A DNA stretch of 64,000 nucleotides from UJ101 sp965262705 (GCA_965262705.1 OZ253556.1:2254060-2318059); one strand, 5' to 3'; positions 17,504-26,849 are shown, counted from the stretch's first letter. Program-made: numbers and translations. Notes: generated by a model from the sequence alone, not told the origin.

Positions 17504-18405
17504 TTAACTAATTATTCTCTCTAATTTTTTATCTAAATCTTCATTAAGTTTTTTATGAGGAATATTTAGTGCTTTTAGCACTTTGCTAAAACGCTTATAG
17601 CCTTTCTCATCTCTTAATTCTACCCACTCAATTTTTAAACATTCTAATTGACTTTTGTTTTGATCGGAAAGTTTGTCTGCTATGAAAACTTTGCTGTCTC
17701 GTGCAATTACAACATCAGCACTTTCAGGATTCCCTTTACCCATTAATTTTACTTCACATTTATACGCATTGTCATCTTGGTGTAAAAAGAAATCAACTTC
17801 ACGATTGAAAGTTCCTTTTTTAACTCGCTTTGCTCTAGGTTTAATCGAATAATTTTCTTTAGGTACCTCAAATAACTTACAGAGCGTTACCATTAAAGGT
17901 CCTTCAGTTTGTTTACCTGCCGTACTCCAAAAGCCACCGCGTAGAGCTGCTCGTTTTACGGCTAATGTGTTGATTACAATTAGACTTTCATTTATATTTA
18001 GGTCAACACTTACTTTATTAAACTTTATAGTTAGGCTTAAATCAATATTTTCTTCAATTTTCGTGAGTTTATCTATGGCGTCTAAAGTGCATCATAATGT
18101 TTATAAGAAGCATCAATAACCACTTGCTGAGTTCCTGAATTATACATATTGGTAATCGTTTTCTTATTAAGTCCCGAGTGAATAGCAATCTCATCAGGAG
18201 ATAAATTTACATTTAACATTTCCTTTTTGTACCAATCAGTTGATATATCTTCATTTTTGATTTTGGCAAAGGCTACCTTTTTGAAAAATGCTATAGCAAA
18301 TTGTAAAAATTCAGCATTAATCAATGTTACGATCTCAACTCTATAGTCATTGCCCTTAATCAGCTTTCGAATAATATTTTTTGTTACTTCTTCATTTAAC
18401 GTCAT
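17504..18405 (-). pseudogene. CfrBI-like type II restriction endonuclease, frameshifted
   Basis: Two ORFs on the minus strand (18082-18405 and 17504-17893) are pieces of one gene. After the stop in KHYDAL at about 18082, the other frame continues without interruption as LDAIDKLTKIEENIDLS and then GGFWSTAGKQTEGPLM into the downstream ORF. Total length is 902 bases, one short of 301 codons, so a single-base loss near 18082-18090 explains the break. The C-terminal half carries the likely PD-(D/E)XK core (EVDFFL, then KCEVKLMGKGNPESAD). I assign it to the CfrBI family (CCWWGG cutters) from these motifs and from the adjacent cytosine-N4-type methylase. Its start overlaps the methylase end by 14 bases. 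Unless recoded, the nuclease is inactive. Confidence 0.72.
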
Positions 18406-19783
18406 TGGCTAAGATTTGAAATTCGTTAAGTTCTAAAAACGTTGTTTCCAGCTCGTCAAAAAGTAGTTTAGATTTTTTGGTTGATTTCATATAATTGAAA
18501 TAATCTCTATTTAATTCCGCTAGAAAAAACAGTCTGTTTAACGCGTTAGCAGTTCTTCCAAAAGTTCCACTGCCGGCAAACGGATCAAAAACTAAATCTC
18601 CTTCAAAGGAATAATATTGGATAACCTTTTTACATAGTTCAGTAGGGAATACTGCTGAATGATTTTTACTATATACAGGATCTATTCTCCAAACATTTGT
18701 ACTTTCATAAGAATCGTGTACCCTACTTTTTTCAATTATTTCTTTAGAATATTGTCGCATATTCCAATCCAACAATTTCGTAGTTTTCTTTCGATAAACC
18801 ATGATCATTTCTGTAACGGTATTAGGCTTATAGCCCAAAGGTTTACGATGTTGCTGAAATCCACCCACTCGATTTTTAACACTCGCGTCAGGTTTTAACC
18901 ATATAATGTCGTCAATATATTCCCACCCTATTTTTACGATGTAATGGTGCAAATCATAAGGAATCGGATAACGTTTGCTGGAATGCTTTCTACTAACTCT
19001 TGGAAGAATAATTGGGGAAGTATTGATTAATAAAAATCTTCCCTCTTTAGTTATTCTGTAAGTTGCCTGGAATACTTCTTCTAAAAATTTGAGATAATCT
19101 TTATAGCTTGGATAAATTGAATAGTCTCGTGCATTGTAATAGGGTGGTGAAGTAAAAGTTAGATGAACACTTTCATCAGGTACTGATTTAAGAATCTCTC
19201 TAACATCACCATGGACAATGGTATTTTTTAAGAAGTTAAAGGTTTCTGTATGGTGCAAATTACTATTGACTTTCAAATGAGAGAAAAACTCCCTTTCAAT
19301 TACTGCCTGAACCATCTCATTCTTATGATTTCTGAGTTCTTTAAGTCTCTTAATTACCTTTTCGTCATTTTTAAAAATAAGCAAGGCTCTTATCGCTTGA
19401 CAAACTATTTTTGGATCATTGTCTTGCAGTATTTTAAAAAGAATGGGTTGGGCGTTCTTATTTTTTTGCCTTCCGATAGAAGATATAATTTCTCTTCTTA
19501 TTTCAGTTTTTGTCTCTGCATATAACAGATCTTTAAGTTGATTTATTTCGCCGTTAAGTTTTAGCTTGCCAATATTTTTAATCGCCGCTAATCTTATTTT
19601 TGGGTTTTCGTGTGTAGAATAATCAAATAACCAATAACCTTTAAAACTTCTCGGTAAATAGCCCAGACTGTTAAGAATAAAAAATACTTTAGAGTTATCA
19701 TATTTGAAGTGAGATACAAATTCAAGAAGAGCATCCTCGCCGCTTTTTTTTACTTGTTGTACAACTTCCTTCGTTAGTTTCAT
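18392..19783 (-). CDS. HEAT-repeat DNA methyltransferase (N4-cytosine type)
   Basis: A 463-residue S-adenosylmethionine-dependent DNA methylase. Residues about 30-175 are HEAT-like helical repeats (STHENPKIRLAAIKNIGKL, DNDPKIVCQAIRALLIF). The catalytic domain follows, with motif IV TFTSPPYYNARDY (TSPPY, typical of N4-cytosine methylases) near residue 210 and the SAM-binding motif I FDPFAGSGTFGRTA near residue 405. Motif IV before motif I makes it beta class. It is upstream of, and overlaps, the frameshifted CfrBI-like nuclease, so it should protect the same site, probably CCWWGG. With the nuclease broken it would act as a solitary methylase. The HEAT part could also be a protein-contact module. 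Confidence 0.85.
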   Translation of the reverse strand: MKLTKEVVQQVKKSGEDALLEFVSHFKYDNSKVFFILNSLGYLPRSFKGYWLFDYSTHENPKIRLAAIKNIGKLKLNGEINQLKDLLYAETKTEIRREIISSIGRQKNKNAQPILFKILQDNDPKIVCQAIRALLIFKNDEKVIKRLKELRNHKNEMVQAVIEREFFSHLKVNSNLHHTETFNFLKNTIVHGDVREILKSVPDESVHLTFTSPPYYNARDYSIYPSYKDYLKFLEEVFQATYRITKEGRFLLINTSPIILPRVSRKHSSKRYPIPYDLHHYIVKIGWEYIDDIIWLKPDASVKNRVGGFQQHRKPLGYKPNTVTEMIMVYRKKTTKLLDWNMRQYSKEIIEKSRVHDSYESTNVWRIDPVYSKNHSAVFPTELCKKVIQYYSFEGDLVFDPFAGSGTFGRTANALNRLFFLAELNRDYFNYMKSTKKSKLLFDELETTFLELNEFQILANDVK

Positions 19784-19959
19784 TTATTAAAATATAGTAC
19801 GTACAAATCTATGTATTTTTTGCTTAGAATCAATAAATAACCTCATTATTTTAAGCTAATCTCCTTCTTATACCATAGATTATTAAACGAAAGATCGAAT
19901 AGCGTTTAAATGATTTTTTAGACGTTTTTGATGAAGATGTTTTATTTGTTAAAAATCGG

Positions 19960-22128
19960 TTATTTTAGTCTTTTCAGTTTCCTTACGGCAACTTTTATGA
20001 CTATGTTACCAAAATTTACAAAGGCAGTCTTTTTTTCGATTTTTTGAAGAATCCCAGTCGTAGTTCCATCCTCTATTTTTACCCTGTCCCCAGTGGAAAA
20101 ACTCTTGATGTGCCGCTCTAAATCTGCTAACTCTTGCTCTTTTATATATTGTTTATTTGCTTTTTTCTCTTCCCGAATGTGCGCTATTTTCTGCAACAAC
20201 TCATTTTCTAACTGATGCTGTTGCTTCTTCTTTGCTCTTGCTGATGTTGAATCTGTTTCTTCCCGCTTTGCATTTTCTATTTCTACTATTCTCAAGACTT
20301 CCTTGATCAAATCTTTTTTTCGTTTGTCATAGAAATATTTTTCCGTCAGCGTATTTATTTTTTTACCTATCGAAATGTATTTTTGATTTCTATCGTAGGC
20401 TTTTTGATACTGGTGTAATTTAATTTCTATTTTTTCTTTTATCGAATCTAAAATTTCGTTTTTTTGTGCGATTTTCTGTTCCGTGTTCTCTAATTTTTGT
20501 TTGGATTTTTCCACTTTAAATTTTTCTTGCTGTAGTTTAACGATGGTTTTATCTAATCGAACCGATTCCCGGGCTACTTTTTTCTTAGCACGGTTAAGCA
20601 ATGAAAAAGGGATATTATTTTTCTGCGCCACTTCAAACGTGAATGAACTTCCTGCCTGCCCTACTTCTAAAACATACAAAGGAGAAAACGTTTTCTCATC
20701 AAATAACATGCAGGCATTGGTGGCTTCAGGTAAGGCTTCTACTTTAAGTTTTATATTGGCATAATGGGTAGTCAAAATGCCTGTAGCGAGACGGTCATAA
20801 AATTCTTCTAAAAAAACTTCTGCCAGCGCACCTCCTAATTCGGGATCAGAACCAGTACCAAATTCATCAATCAAAAACAAAGTTTCCTCATCACATTCCT
20901 TTAAAAAATAGCGCATTTGTTTCAAGCGATAGCTATAAGTGCTCAGTTGATTCTCAATCGACTGATTATCTCCAATATCCGTCATAATTTTACGGTAAAA
21001 ATAAAATGAACTTTTATGATGAACGGGCACTAATAATCCGCTTTGCAGCATAACTTGAAGTAATCCTATGGTTTTTAGTGAAATACTTTTGCCTCCAGCA
21101 TTAGGTCCTGAAATGGCAATGATTCTTTTCTTAGCGCTTAGCTCAATGTGTTGAGGGATGGTTTTTTTCCCTATCTCATGATTAGCTTTATACAAAATGG
21201 GGTGATACGCATCCATTAGTTTTAACTTTTTTTCCTGATTAATTTCAGGTAAAACTGCACGAATAGAACGAGCGTACAAAGCCTTTGCCCGTACAAAGTC
21301 TAAATGCGCTAACAAACTTTGATATTTCCCAAGCAAGTCAAGATGCATTCTTAGTTGTTCAGATAATTCCTTAAGTATTTTTATAATTTCATCTCTTTCA
21401 TCATCTTTTAATTGCTGCAGGGCACGATTAAAGCGAATCATGGAATGAGGCTCCATAAACACGATAGAACCCGTTTTAGAACGCCCTAAGACCACGCCTT
21501 TTATTTGTTTTCTATGGACGGACTTTACTGCCAGCACGCGCGTATTATCTATGACCGATTCCTGAATAGAATCTAAAAAATCCTGGGAACTATATTTCTT
21601 TATTTCTTCTTTAAATTGACTTGAAATAGATTGGTTTTGACTGCTAATTTGTTGTCTGATTTTTTCTAACCCCGCAGTAGCATTATCTTTTATTTCACCC
21701 CATCGATTAAAAACCTGATTAACTTTTTTAATAATTTCTTTGGTAAAGATAATTTTAGAGGTCAAAATGTAAATAGTACGGTAATATATTTTGAACTTCT
21801 CAACAAATTGAATTACTTCGTTAACCCGCTCTGAAAGACGCCTGATTTTTAGAAAAGAATTGGCTTCTAAAAAAGAGTCTTCAATATTTAATAATTTTAT
21901 TTCTTCAGTTATTTCCTCAAATTCAATGGAAGGAAAAGCATTTTCACTCTCAAAAGAAGATAAAAATTCATTAACACATCTTAATTCAGCACTTAGTCGT
22001 TTTTCATTTTCTATCGGGCGAAGTGCTCTTGCCTTTCTCTTTGCCAGTTCGCTTTTACAATCAGTTAGTACTTCATCAATAATGGATTGAAATTCTAAGT
22101 CGTTTAGTGTTTTTTGAGTAATTTTCAT
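19960..22128 (-). CDS. mutS2: MutS2-family ATPase without Smr domain
   Basis: MutS-like DNA-binding ATPase of the MutS2 branch. The ATG at 22128 (MKITQKTLNDLEF) fits the family start better than one seven codons upstream, giving about 722 residues. The core/lever region is followed by the ATPase: Walker A SGPNAGGKSISLKTIG, Walker B FLIDEFGTGSDPELGGAL, then the TTHYANIKLK switch. A long coiled coil follows (about 520-650), then a small KOW-like segment (FSTGDRVKIEDGTTTG). It ends soon after with no Smr nuclease domain and no HGxGxG-type motif, so it is shorter than Bacillus-type MutS2. Roles in recombination control or ribosome-collision rescue are known for the family; which applies is unknown. 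Confidence 0.88.
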   Translation of the reverse strand: MKITQKTLNDLEFQSIIDEVLTDCKSELAKRKARALRPIENEKRLSAELRCVNEFLSSFESENAFPSIEFEEITEEIKLLNIEDSFLEANSFLKIRRLSERVNEVIQFVEKFKIYYRTIYILTSKIIFTKEIIKKVNQVFNRWGEIKDNATAGLEKIRQQISSQNQSISSQFKEEIKKYSSQDFLDSIQESVIDNTRVLAVKSVHRKQIKGVVLGRSKTGSIVFMEPHSMIRFNRALQQLKDDERDEIIKILKELSEQLRMHLDLLGKYQSLLAHLDFVRAKALYARSIRAVLPEINQEKKLKLMDAYHPILYKANHEIGKKTIPQHIELSAKKRIIAISGPNAGGKSISLKTIGLLQVMLQSGLLVPVHHKSSFYFYRKIMTDIGDNQSIENQLSTYSYRLKQMRYFLKECDEETLFLIDEFGTGSDPELGGALAEVFLEEFYDRLATGILTTHYANIKLKVEALPEATNACMLFDEKTFSPLYVLEVGQAGSSFTFEVAQKNNIPFSLLNRAKKKVARESVRLDKTIVKLQQEKFKVEKSKQKLENTEQKIAQKNEILDSIKEKIEIKLHQYQKAYDRNQKYISIGKKINTLTEKYFYDKRKKDLIKEVLRIVEIENAKREETDSTSARAKKKQQHQLENELLQKIAHIREEKKANKQYIKEQELADLERHIKSFSTGDRVKIEDGTTTGILQKIEKKTAFVNFGNIVIKVAVRKLKRLK

Positions 22129-22170
22129 GCCTGTGCAAAAGTAACTCAAAAATCAATCGCAAAGCCTTTT

Positions 22171-22254
22171 GCATTTTATTAGCTTATGCTGACTTGCAGT
22201 TCCTCGGGCGTTGCATTTCGACAAATTCAATACAAGCTTTTTTTCAACGGTCTC
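22171..22254. repeat. Dispersed element upstream of mutS2
   Basis: Starts with GCATTTTATTAGCTTATGCT, includes GACTTGCAGTTCCTCGGGCG, and ends CTTTTTTTCAACGGTCTC. It is nearly the same as the right portion of the copy at 14154-14274. No good left terminus is visible. A further isolated right end (TTTTGCAACGGTCTC) ends at 22507, five bases before the acyl-CoA dehydrogenase stop codon. Confidence 0.7.
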
Positions 22255-22301
22255 CGCTTATAAAAGAAAGGAAAAAGAGGTGTAAGGGCTTTGCGGGGCG
22301 A

Positions 22302-22403
22302 GCGTTAGGGATAGAAGCGGTATCCTTTTTCTTTGGGCAGCCTTTTTTGCCCCAAGAAAAAGATAAAGCGGATAGCCCGACCGCCGTCAGGCGGGAACGC
22401 CCA
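22302..22403 (-). repeat. 100-bp palindromic dispersed repeat, copy B
   Basis: Inverted relative to copies A (5079-5180) and C (53378-53478). The central hairpin pairs CTTTTTCTTTGGGC with GCCCCAAGAAAAAG imperfectly, and the ends read CGTTAGGGAT and GGCGGGAACGCCC. It lies within the 360-base gap between mutS2 and the acyl-CoA dehydrogenase gene, which has no gene. Confidence 0.85.
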
Positions 22404-22511
22404 AAAAAGAAAATATCCTGAAAAGAAGCCCTTAAAAATAAGTGTATTAAAATATTCCTCGAATCGGGTTGAAACTAAATAGAATTTATATATTTTGCAA
22501 CGGTCTCACTT

Positions 22512-23651
22512 TTATTTTAAGATATTGCGAGAAATAACGATTTTTTGAATCTCGGTAGTTCCCTCTCCGATGGTGCATAGTTTTGAATCCCGAAAGAATT
22601 TTTCGACCGGGAAGTCTTTAGTATAGCCATAGCCTCCGTGAATTTGAATAGCCTCCGTAGCTATCTCAACGCCTATTTCAGAGGCATACATTTTAGCGAT
22701 AGCGCCTTCTGTTGTCATTTTTTTTCTTTTTATTTTCAAGTCCGCTGCCTTGTATAGCAATAATTCCGCCGCTGATATTTTGGTCAGCATATCGGCTAGT
22801 TTGAACCCAATGGCTTGAAAATGTCCGATAGGCTTTCCGAATTGCTCCCTTTCTTTTGAATACTTCACCGAAGCCTCATAAGTGCCTTTTGCAATGCCCA
22901 AGCCTAAAGCTCCAATAGAAAGCCTCCCGCCATCTAATATTTTCATTGATTGAATAAACCCTTCTCCAACTTCTCCCAAACGGTTGTCATCCGGGATACG
23001 GACTTTTTCAAATAGTAATTCTGAGGTTTCCGAGGCACGCATCCCAAGTTTATCTATTTTTTGACCTGAAGAAAAGCCGGGTGTTCCTTTTTCTATGATA
23101 AAAGTGGTCATTCCATGCGAATCTCCCTTTTTTCCTGTACGCGCAATGATGACCGCAATATCTCCAGAAATACCATGCGTGATAAAATTCTTTGAGCCGT
23201 TTATAATCCATTCGTCCCCCTCTTTTACCGCAGTAGTCGCCATTGCTGCAGCATCTGAGCCTGTATTATGTTCAGTAAGTCCCCAGGCGCCAATCCATTC
23301 GCCCGTTGCTAATTTTGGGATCCATTTTTTTTGTTGCTCTTCATTTCCAAAAGTAAGTATATGATTTGTACACAGTGAATTGTGCGCGGCTACACTTAAG
23401 CCAATCGAAGGATCGACTTTTGATAATTCCACGATAATATCAATGTATTCAAAATAAGATAAGCCTGATCCGTTTAATTCCTCAGGAACTAAAATGCCCA
23501 TCAGTCCATATTCACCGAGTTTTTTAAATAAATCTATTGGGAAAATCATGTTTTTATCCCATTCTTTGTAATATGGCACAATATGTTGCTTTGCAAAATC
23601 TCTTACCGATGCTGTAATCATTTTTTGTGATTCTGTTCTATCAAAATTCAT
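22512..23651 (-). CDS. Acyl-CoA dehydrogenase
   Basis: FAD enzyme that introduces the alpha-beta double bond in acyl-CoA and passes electrons to an electron-transfer flavoprotein. The 379 residues are normal for short/medium-chain members. Visible motifs are WGLTEHNTGSDAAAM (FAD/substrate loop), the REQFGKPIGHFQAIGFKLADM signature, QIHGGYGYTKDFPVEKFFRD, and the C-terminal IGEGTTEIQKIVISR, where the Glu before Gly-Thr is the expected catalytic base. Chain length cannot be read from sequence. It may be co-transcribed with the HhH gene upstream (11-base gap). Confidence 0.94.
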   Translation of the reverse strand: MNFDRTESQKMITASVRDFAKQHIVPYYKEWDKNMIFPIDLFKKLGEYGLMGILVPEELNGSGLSYFEYIDIIVELSKVDPSIGLSVAAHNSLCTNHILTFGNEEQQKKWIPKLATGEWIGAWGLTEHNTGSDAAAMATTAVKEGDEWIINGSKNFITHGISGDIAVIIARTGKKGDSHGMTTFIIEKGTPGFSSGQKIDKLGMRASETSELLFEKVRIPDDNRLGEVGEGFIQSMKILDGGRLSIGALGLGIAKGTYEASVKYSKEREQFGKPIGHFQAIGFKLADMLTKISAAELLLYKAADLKIKRKKMTTEGAIAKMYASEIGVEIATEAIQIHGGYGYTKDFPVEKFFRDSKLCTIGEGTTEIQKIVISRNILK

Positions 23652-23662
23652 AGGCTATGGTT

Positions 23663-24736
23663 TTAAAACGATAAATATACCATTAATTTTTTAGTTATTT
23701 TTCTTTTATATTGCTTTTGTAAATGCTCAATAGATGAAAATTTAATTCCTTTTTCACGGCTACTTTTCAAAAAGGCAGCGAAATTTTGGCTAATATAAGG
23801 ATGTTTTCTAAGAATATAAAGAGGGGTTGAGTTTATATTTAACCAGTTTATAGAGGTTTTCAACACCGTTTTTTTTCTAAGCAAAGCAATTTTTTCAGCA
23901 GACAAGTGAATTTCTTTTAACTGATTAAAATTGTAAAAACCGCCCAGGGCTTTTCTATAATTAAAAATACGCCGGGCATCCCGGCGTTTGATGCCAGTTG
24001 CAACTAACGCATTAATATCACAGGAATTTAAGTCGTTAGATATTTTGTTATCATCTATATTATATGCTGTGTTCTTTTGCTGTTTATCTTCTAAAAGGAT
24101 ATAAGGCTGTATCTCTTTGAATTTATCATCAGAAATAACAAAACACTTTTTAATTTGAGCCAGTGTTGAAAACCTCCCCAGACTCCTTTTATATTTTAAA
24201 ATGACTTGCGCCTGTTTTTTGCTAAATCCTAATTTCATCCATTCTTTTTCCTTTAAATTATTAGGATTAAACGGGCTTATTTTCTTGTCGTTAGATATTT
24301 CTCTATCATCTATATTACCTACTGTGTTCTTTTGCTGTTTATCTTCTAAAAGGATATAAGGCTGTATCTCCTTGAATTTATCATCAGAAATAACAAAGCA
24401 TTTTTTAATTTGAGCCAGTGTTGAAAACTTCCCCAGACTCCTTTTATATTTTAAAATGACTTGCGCCTGTTTTTTGCTAAATCCTAATTTCATCCATTCT
24501 TTTTCCTTTAAATTATTAGGATTAAACGGTTTTATTTTTTTATTGCGTTGTTTATTATCTATGCTTTTCTGCCACTGGCGTATTTGTTTTTTTTCTAATT
24601 CGGTTGTTTTACTCTGCTTTATCGGAGGGGTATAAAACAGAATAAATAGTTGAATGGCTGATAGAAGAAGGATCAAATATAAAATGCCTTTTCTGTCTTG
24701 TTTATTTAACTTAGATTGAGGTTTTATATTTTTCAT
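23663..24736 (-). CDS. Membrane-anchored helix-hairpin-helix protein
   Basis: A 357-residue ComEA-like protein. One membrane anchor lies at about residues 18-36 (GILYLILLLSAIQLFILFY), so the rest is likely periplasmic. Three or four HhH units follow: two almost identical copies of FNPNNLKEKEWMKLGFSKKQ (starting about residues 67 and 152), then a diverged CDINALVATGIKRRDARRI unit and a degenerate C-terminal one. HhH motifs bind DNA without sequence specificity, so a role in DNA uptake is possible, but there are no other competence genes here. The repeated block is a recent 255-bp duplication. It precedes the acyl-CoA dehydrogenase by 11 bases. Confidence 0.75.
   Translation of the reverse strand: MKNIKPQSKLNKQDRKGILYLILLLSAIQLFILFYTPPIKQSKTTELEKKQIRQWQKSIDNKQRNKKIKPFNPNNLKEKEWMKLGFSKKQAQVILKYKRSLGKFSTLAQIKKCFVISDDKFKEIQPYILLEDKQQKNTVGNIDDREISNDKKISPFNPNNLKEKEWMKLGFSKKQAQVILKYKRSLGRFSTLAQIKKCFVISDDKFKEIQPYILLEDKQQKNTAYNIDDNKISNDLNSCDINALVATGIKRRDARRIFNYRKALGGFYNFNQLKEIHLSAEKIALLRKKTVLKTSINWLNINSTPLYILRKHPYISQNFAAFLKSSREKGIKFSSIEHLQKQYKRKITKKLMVYLSF
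24032..24541 (-). repeat. 255-bp in-frame tandem duplication
   Basis: Two adjacent blocks (24287-24541, upstream in the gene, and 24032-24286) are nearly identical in DNA. The period is exactly 255 bp or 85 codons, so the reading frame is kept. The few differences cluster in the linker (for example VGNIDD against AYNIDD). Confidence 0.92.
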
Positions 24737-24776
24737 TTCTGCCGAACTTTACAAAAGTTATCCCGGAAGTTTATGA

Positions 24777-26579
24777 TTATTTTTTGGAGGGATAAATTTC
24801 TCCGGATTGGATTTTTTTTAAATAAATTTTCAAGTCTTTCTTTACTTCTCCAGACATTAAATAAAGCCCTATTAAATTAGGAAGCGCTAAAGATAAGAAA
24901 ATCATATCTGCAAAATCAATTATAAAGCCAGCGCTAACAACGGATCCGAAAACTATAGTACAGACAAAAATGAGGTTAAATCCTATACTAATGATTTTAG
25001 AATTGCCAAATAAATATACCGTAGCTTTTAAACCATAATAAGACCATGCTATAATCGTTGAAAAGGCAAATAGGAAAATAGCAATCGTGATGAGCAAGCT
25101 AGAAAAATCACCAAAAATAGAACCGAATCCCTTTGATGTCATTGCTGAGCCTGAAACGGATGTATCCGTATATACTCCGGAAAAAATAAGCACCAAGGCG
25201 GTTAGAGTACAAACAATCACCGTGTCTACAAAGGGGCCAATCATAGCAACAAAGCCTTCGCTCACGGGATGATAGGTTTTGACTGCTGAATGTGCTATAG
25301 CGGCTGAACCTACACCCGCTTCATTAGAAAAAACTGCACGGCGAAATCCTTGTATCATAACGCCCATAAATCCTCCATAAAGTGCATCAGAAGAAAAAGC
25401 GCTGCTAAAAATCAGATAAAAAGTATTTCCTACGCGGTCAATATTGTAAAAGACGACCCCAAGGGACATTATTAGATACATAATAGCCATTGCCGGCACA
25501 ATTTTATCGGTTACATTGGCAATATTTTTTATGCCTCCTACAATAACCATAAATACAAGAATGGCAATTGTAATGCCTGAAGTTAATTTAGTGGTATTAG
25601 GATTAATCGTATTAAAGATCGACGCAATTTGCATGGAAGATTGATTCGCCGAAAACATAGAACCTGCAACAAAAGAAGTTATGATTATGACAAGCGCATA
25701 GAATATAGATAGTCCTTTTCCGAGACGAGGAAGTTTGCGTCTGGCAAATCCTTTTCTCAAATAACTCATAGGCCCTCCGTACACTTTTCCATCCGGAGCA
25801 ATCTCCCGATATTTTACTCCGAGAGAACATTCTACGAACTTGACCGACATTCCAAATAATCCGGCAATAATCATCCAAAGTGTAGCACCCGGACCTCCAG
25901 ACGAAACAGCAACTGCAACACCGGCGATATTACCAAGTCCTACTGTACCGGAAAGAGCCGTAGTGAGCGCTTGAAAATGAGTGATCTGACCCGGGGCTTC
26001 ATTTTCATCATATTTTCCACGAATGAGTGAAAGAGAATGCTTAATTCCCTTAAGATTGATAAATCCCATTCGCAAAGTTAAAAAGAAAGCGCCTACAATA
26101 AGCCAGACCACTAAAAAGGGAATTTTAACTGTTTTTGGCGTTCCATTTGGGTTTAAAACTGGTTTTCCCTGAGAATCGTAAAGTCGATTGTCGTAAAAGA
26201 ATTTAAATGGATCGAAAAACAAAATAGTATCTAAAAACTTAACTAAGGGATTAAACCCTGCACTTACTTTTTCAGCAAATGATTTTGTCGGAATATATAT
26301 TTTCTCTACAATATAATTCCCTTTACTATCCTCAATTTTTATATTATACGTTTTGCCTTCGGCTAGATTTAATGCCTGCCTTTGTGCTAACCCTATTGAC
26401 GGATTATCCCAATGATAGGTGTAAGGGCCCACTCCCCCGCTTACTTCTAATTTTATGCTTGCCGTATTAATTGCCGGGCTATCATCTTCTACTATTTTTT
26501 TTACTTTTAATTCCTCTGACTTCCCTATAGAAAATAATATAAAAGTTAAAATAAAATTAATTATTTTTCTGTTAATCAC
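24777..26579 (-). CDS. Alanine/glycine:cation symporter with N-terminal extension
   Basis: Inner-membrane sodium- or proton-coupled amino-acid symporter of the AGCS family. The transporter part begins near residue 105 and carries the family signature ALSGTVGLGNIAGVAVA and GAGVGSAAIAHSAVKT, with about ten hydrophobic helices. Before it lie a signal peptide (about 1-20) and a 75-residue beta-rich module (EVSGGVGPYTYHWDN, then IKIEDSKGNY) that resembles SprB/Ig-like repeats of Flavobacteriia, presumably periplasmic. At 600 residues it is longer than the usual 450-550 because of this module. It is monocistronic. Confidence 0.9.
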   Translation of the reverse strand: MINRKIINFILTFILFSIGKSEELKVKKIVEDDSPAINTASIKLEVSGGVGPYTYHWDNPSIGLAQRQALNLAEGKTYNIKIEDSKGNYIVEKIYIPTKSFAEKVSAGFNPLVKFLDTILFFDPFKFFYDNRLYDSQGKPVLNPNGTPKTVKIPFLVVWLIVGAFFLTLRMGFINLKGIKHSLSLIRGKYDENEAPGQITHFQALTTALSGTVGLGNIAGVAVAVSSGGPGATLWMIIAGLFGMSVKFVECSLGVKYREIAPDGKVYGGPMSYLRKGFARRKLPRLGKGLSIFYALVIIITSFVAGSMFSANQSSMQIASIFNTINPNTTKLTSGITIAILVFMVIVGGIKNIANVTDKIVPAMAIMYLIMSLGVVFYNIDRVGNTFYLIFSSAFSSDALYGGFMGVMIQGFRRAVFSNEAGVGSAAIAHSAVKTYHPVSEGFVAMIGPFVDTVIVCTLTALVLIFSGVYTDTSVSGSAMTSKGFGSIFGDFSSLLITIAIFLFAFSTIIAWSYYGLKATVYLFGNSKIISIGFNLIFVCTIVFGSVVSAGFIIDFADMIFLSLALPNLIGLYLMSGEVKKDLKIYLKKIQSGEIYPSKK

Positions 26580-26632
26580 TATAAAATATTAACTAAATTT
26601 ATAATATATGCAAATATAATTAAATATAAATA

Positions 26633-26747
26633 GAGGGCTTTGCAAAACATATAAAAAAATCATGGAAATAAAGGTATTTAGCTTTGCGGATCTTAGCTCA
26701 CGCTGACTTTCAGTTCAGTTGCTAAAGTAGCTTTTGCAAAACCTTCT
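26633..26747. repeat. Dispersed element, degenerate copy
   Basis: The left end GAGGGCTTTGCAAAACATAT and right end TTTTGCAAAACCTTCT are imperfect inverted repeats of each other and of the family ends. The inside has GCTCACGCTGACTTTCAG and AAATAAAGGTATTTAGC. It separates the symporter gene from tRNA-Gly. Confidence 0.65.
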
Positions 26748-26777
26748 AATATTTTATCTGATTATCCTTAAGAGAAG

Positions 26778-26849
26778 AGCGAGAAACGGGATTCGAACCC
26801 GCGACCCCAACCTTGGCAAGGTTGTGCTCTACCCCTGAGCTACTCTCGC
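26778..26849 (-). tRNA. tRNA-Gly (anticodon GCC)
   Basis: The minus strand folds into a cloverleaf. The acceptor 5' arm GCGAGAG pairs with TTCTCGC (one G-U). D-arm: GCTCAGGGGTAGAGC. Anticodon arm: CAACC-TTGCCAA-GGTTG, so the anticodon is GCC. T-arm: GCGGGTTCGAATCCCG. The discriminator base is T, as usual for tRNA-Gly. The CCA end is not encoded. Confidence 0.97.
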
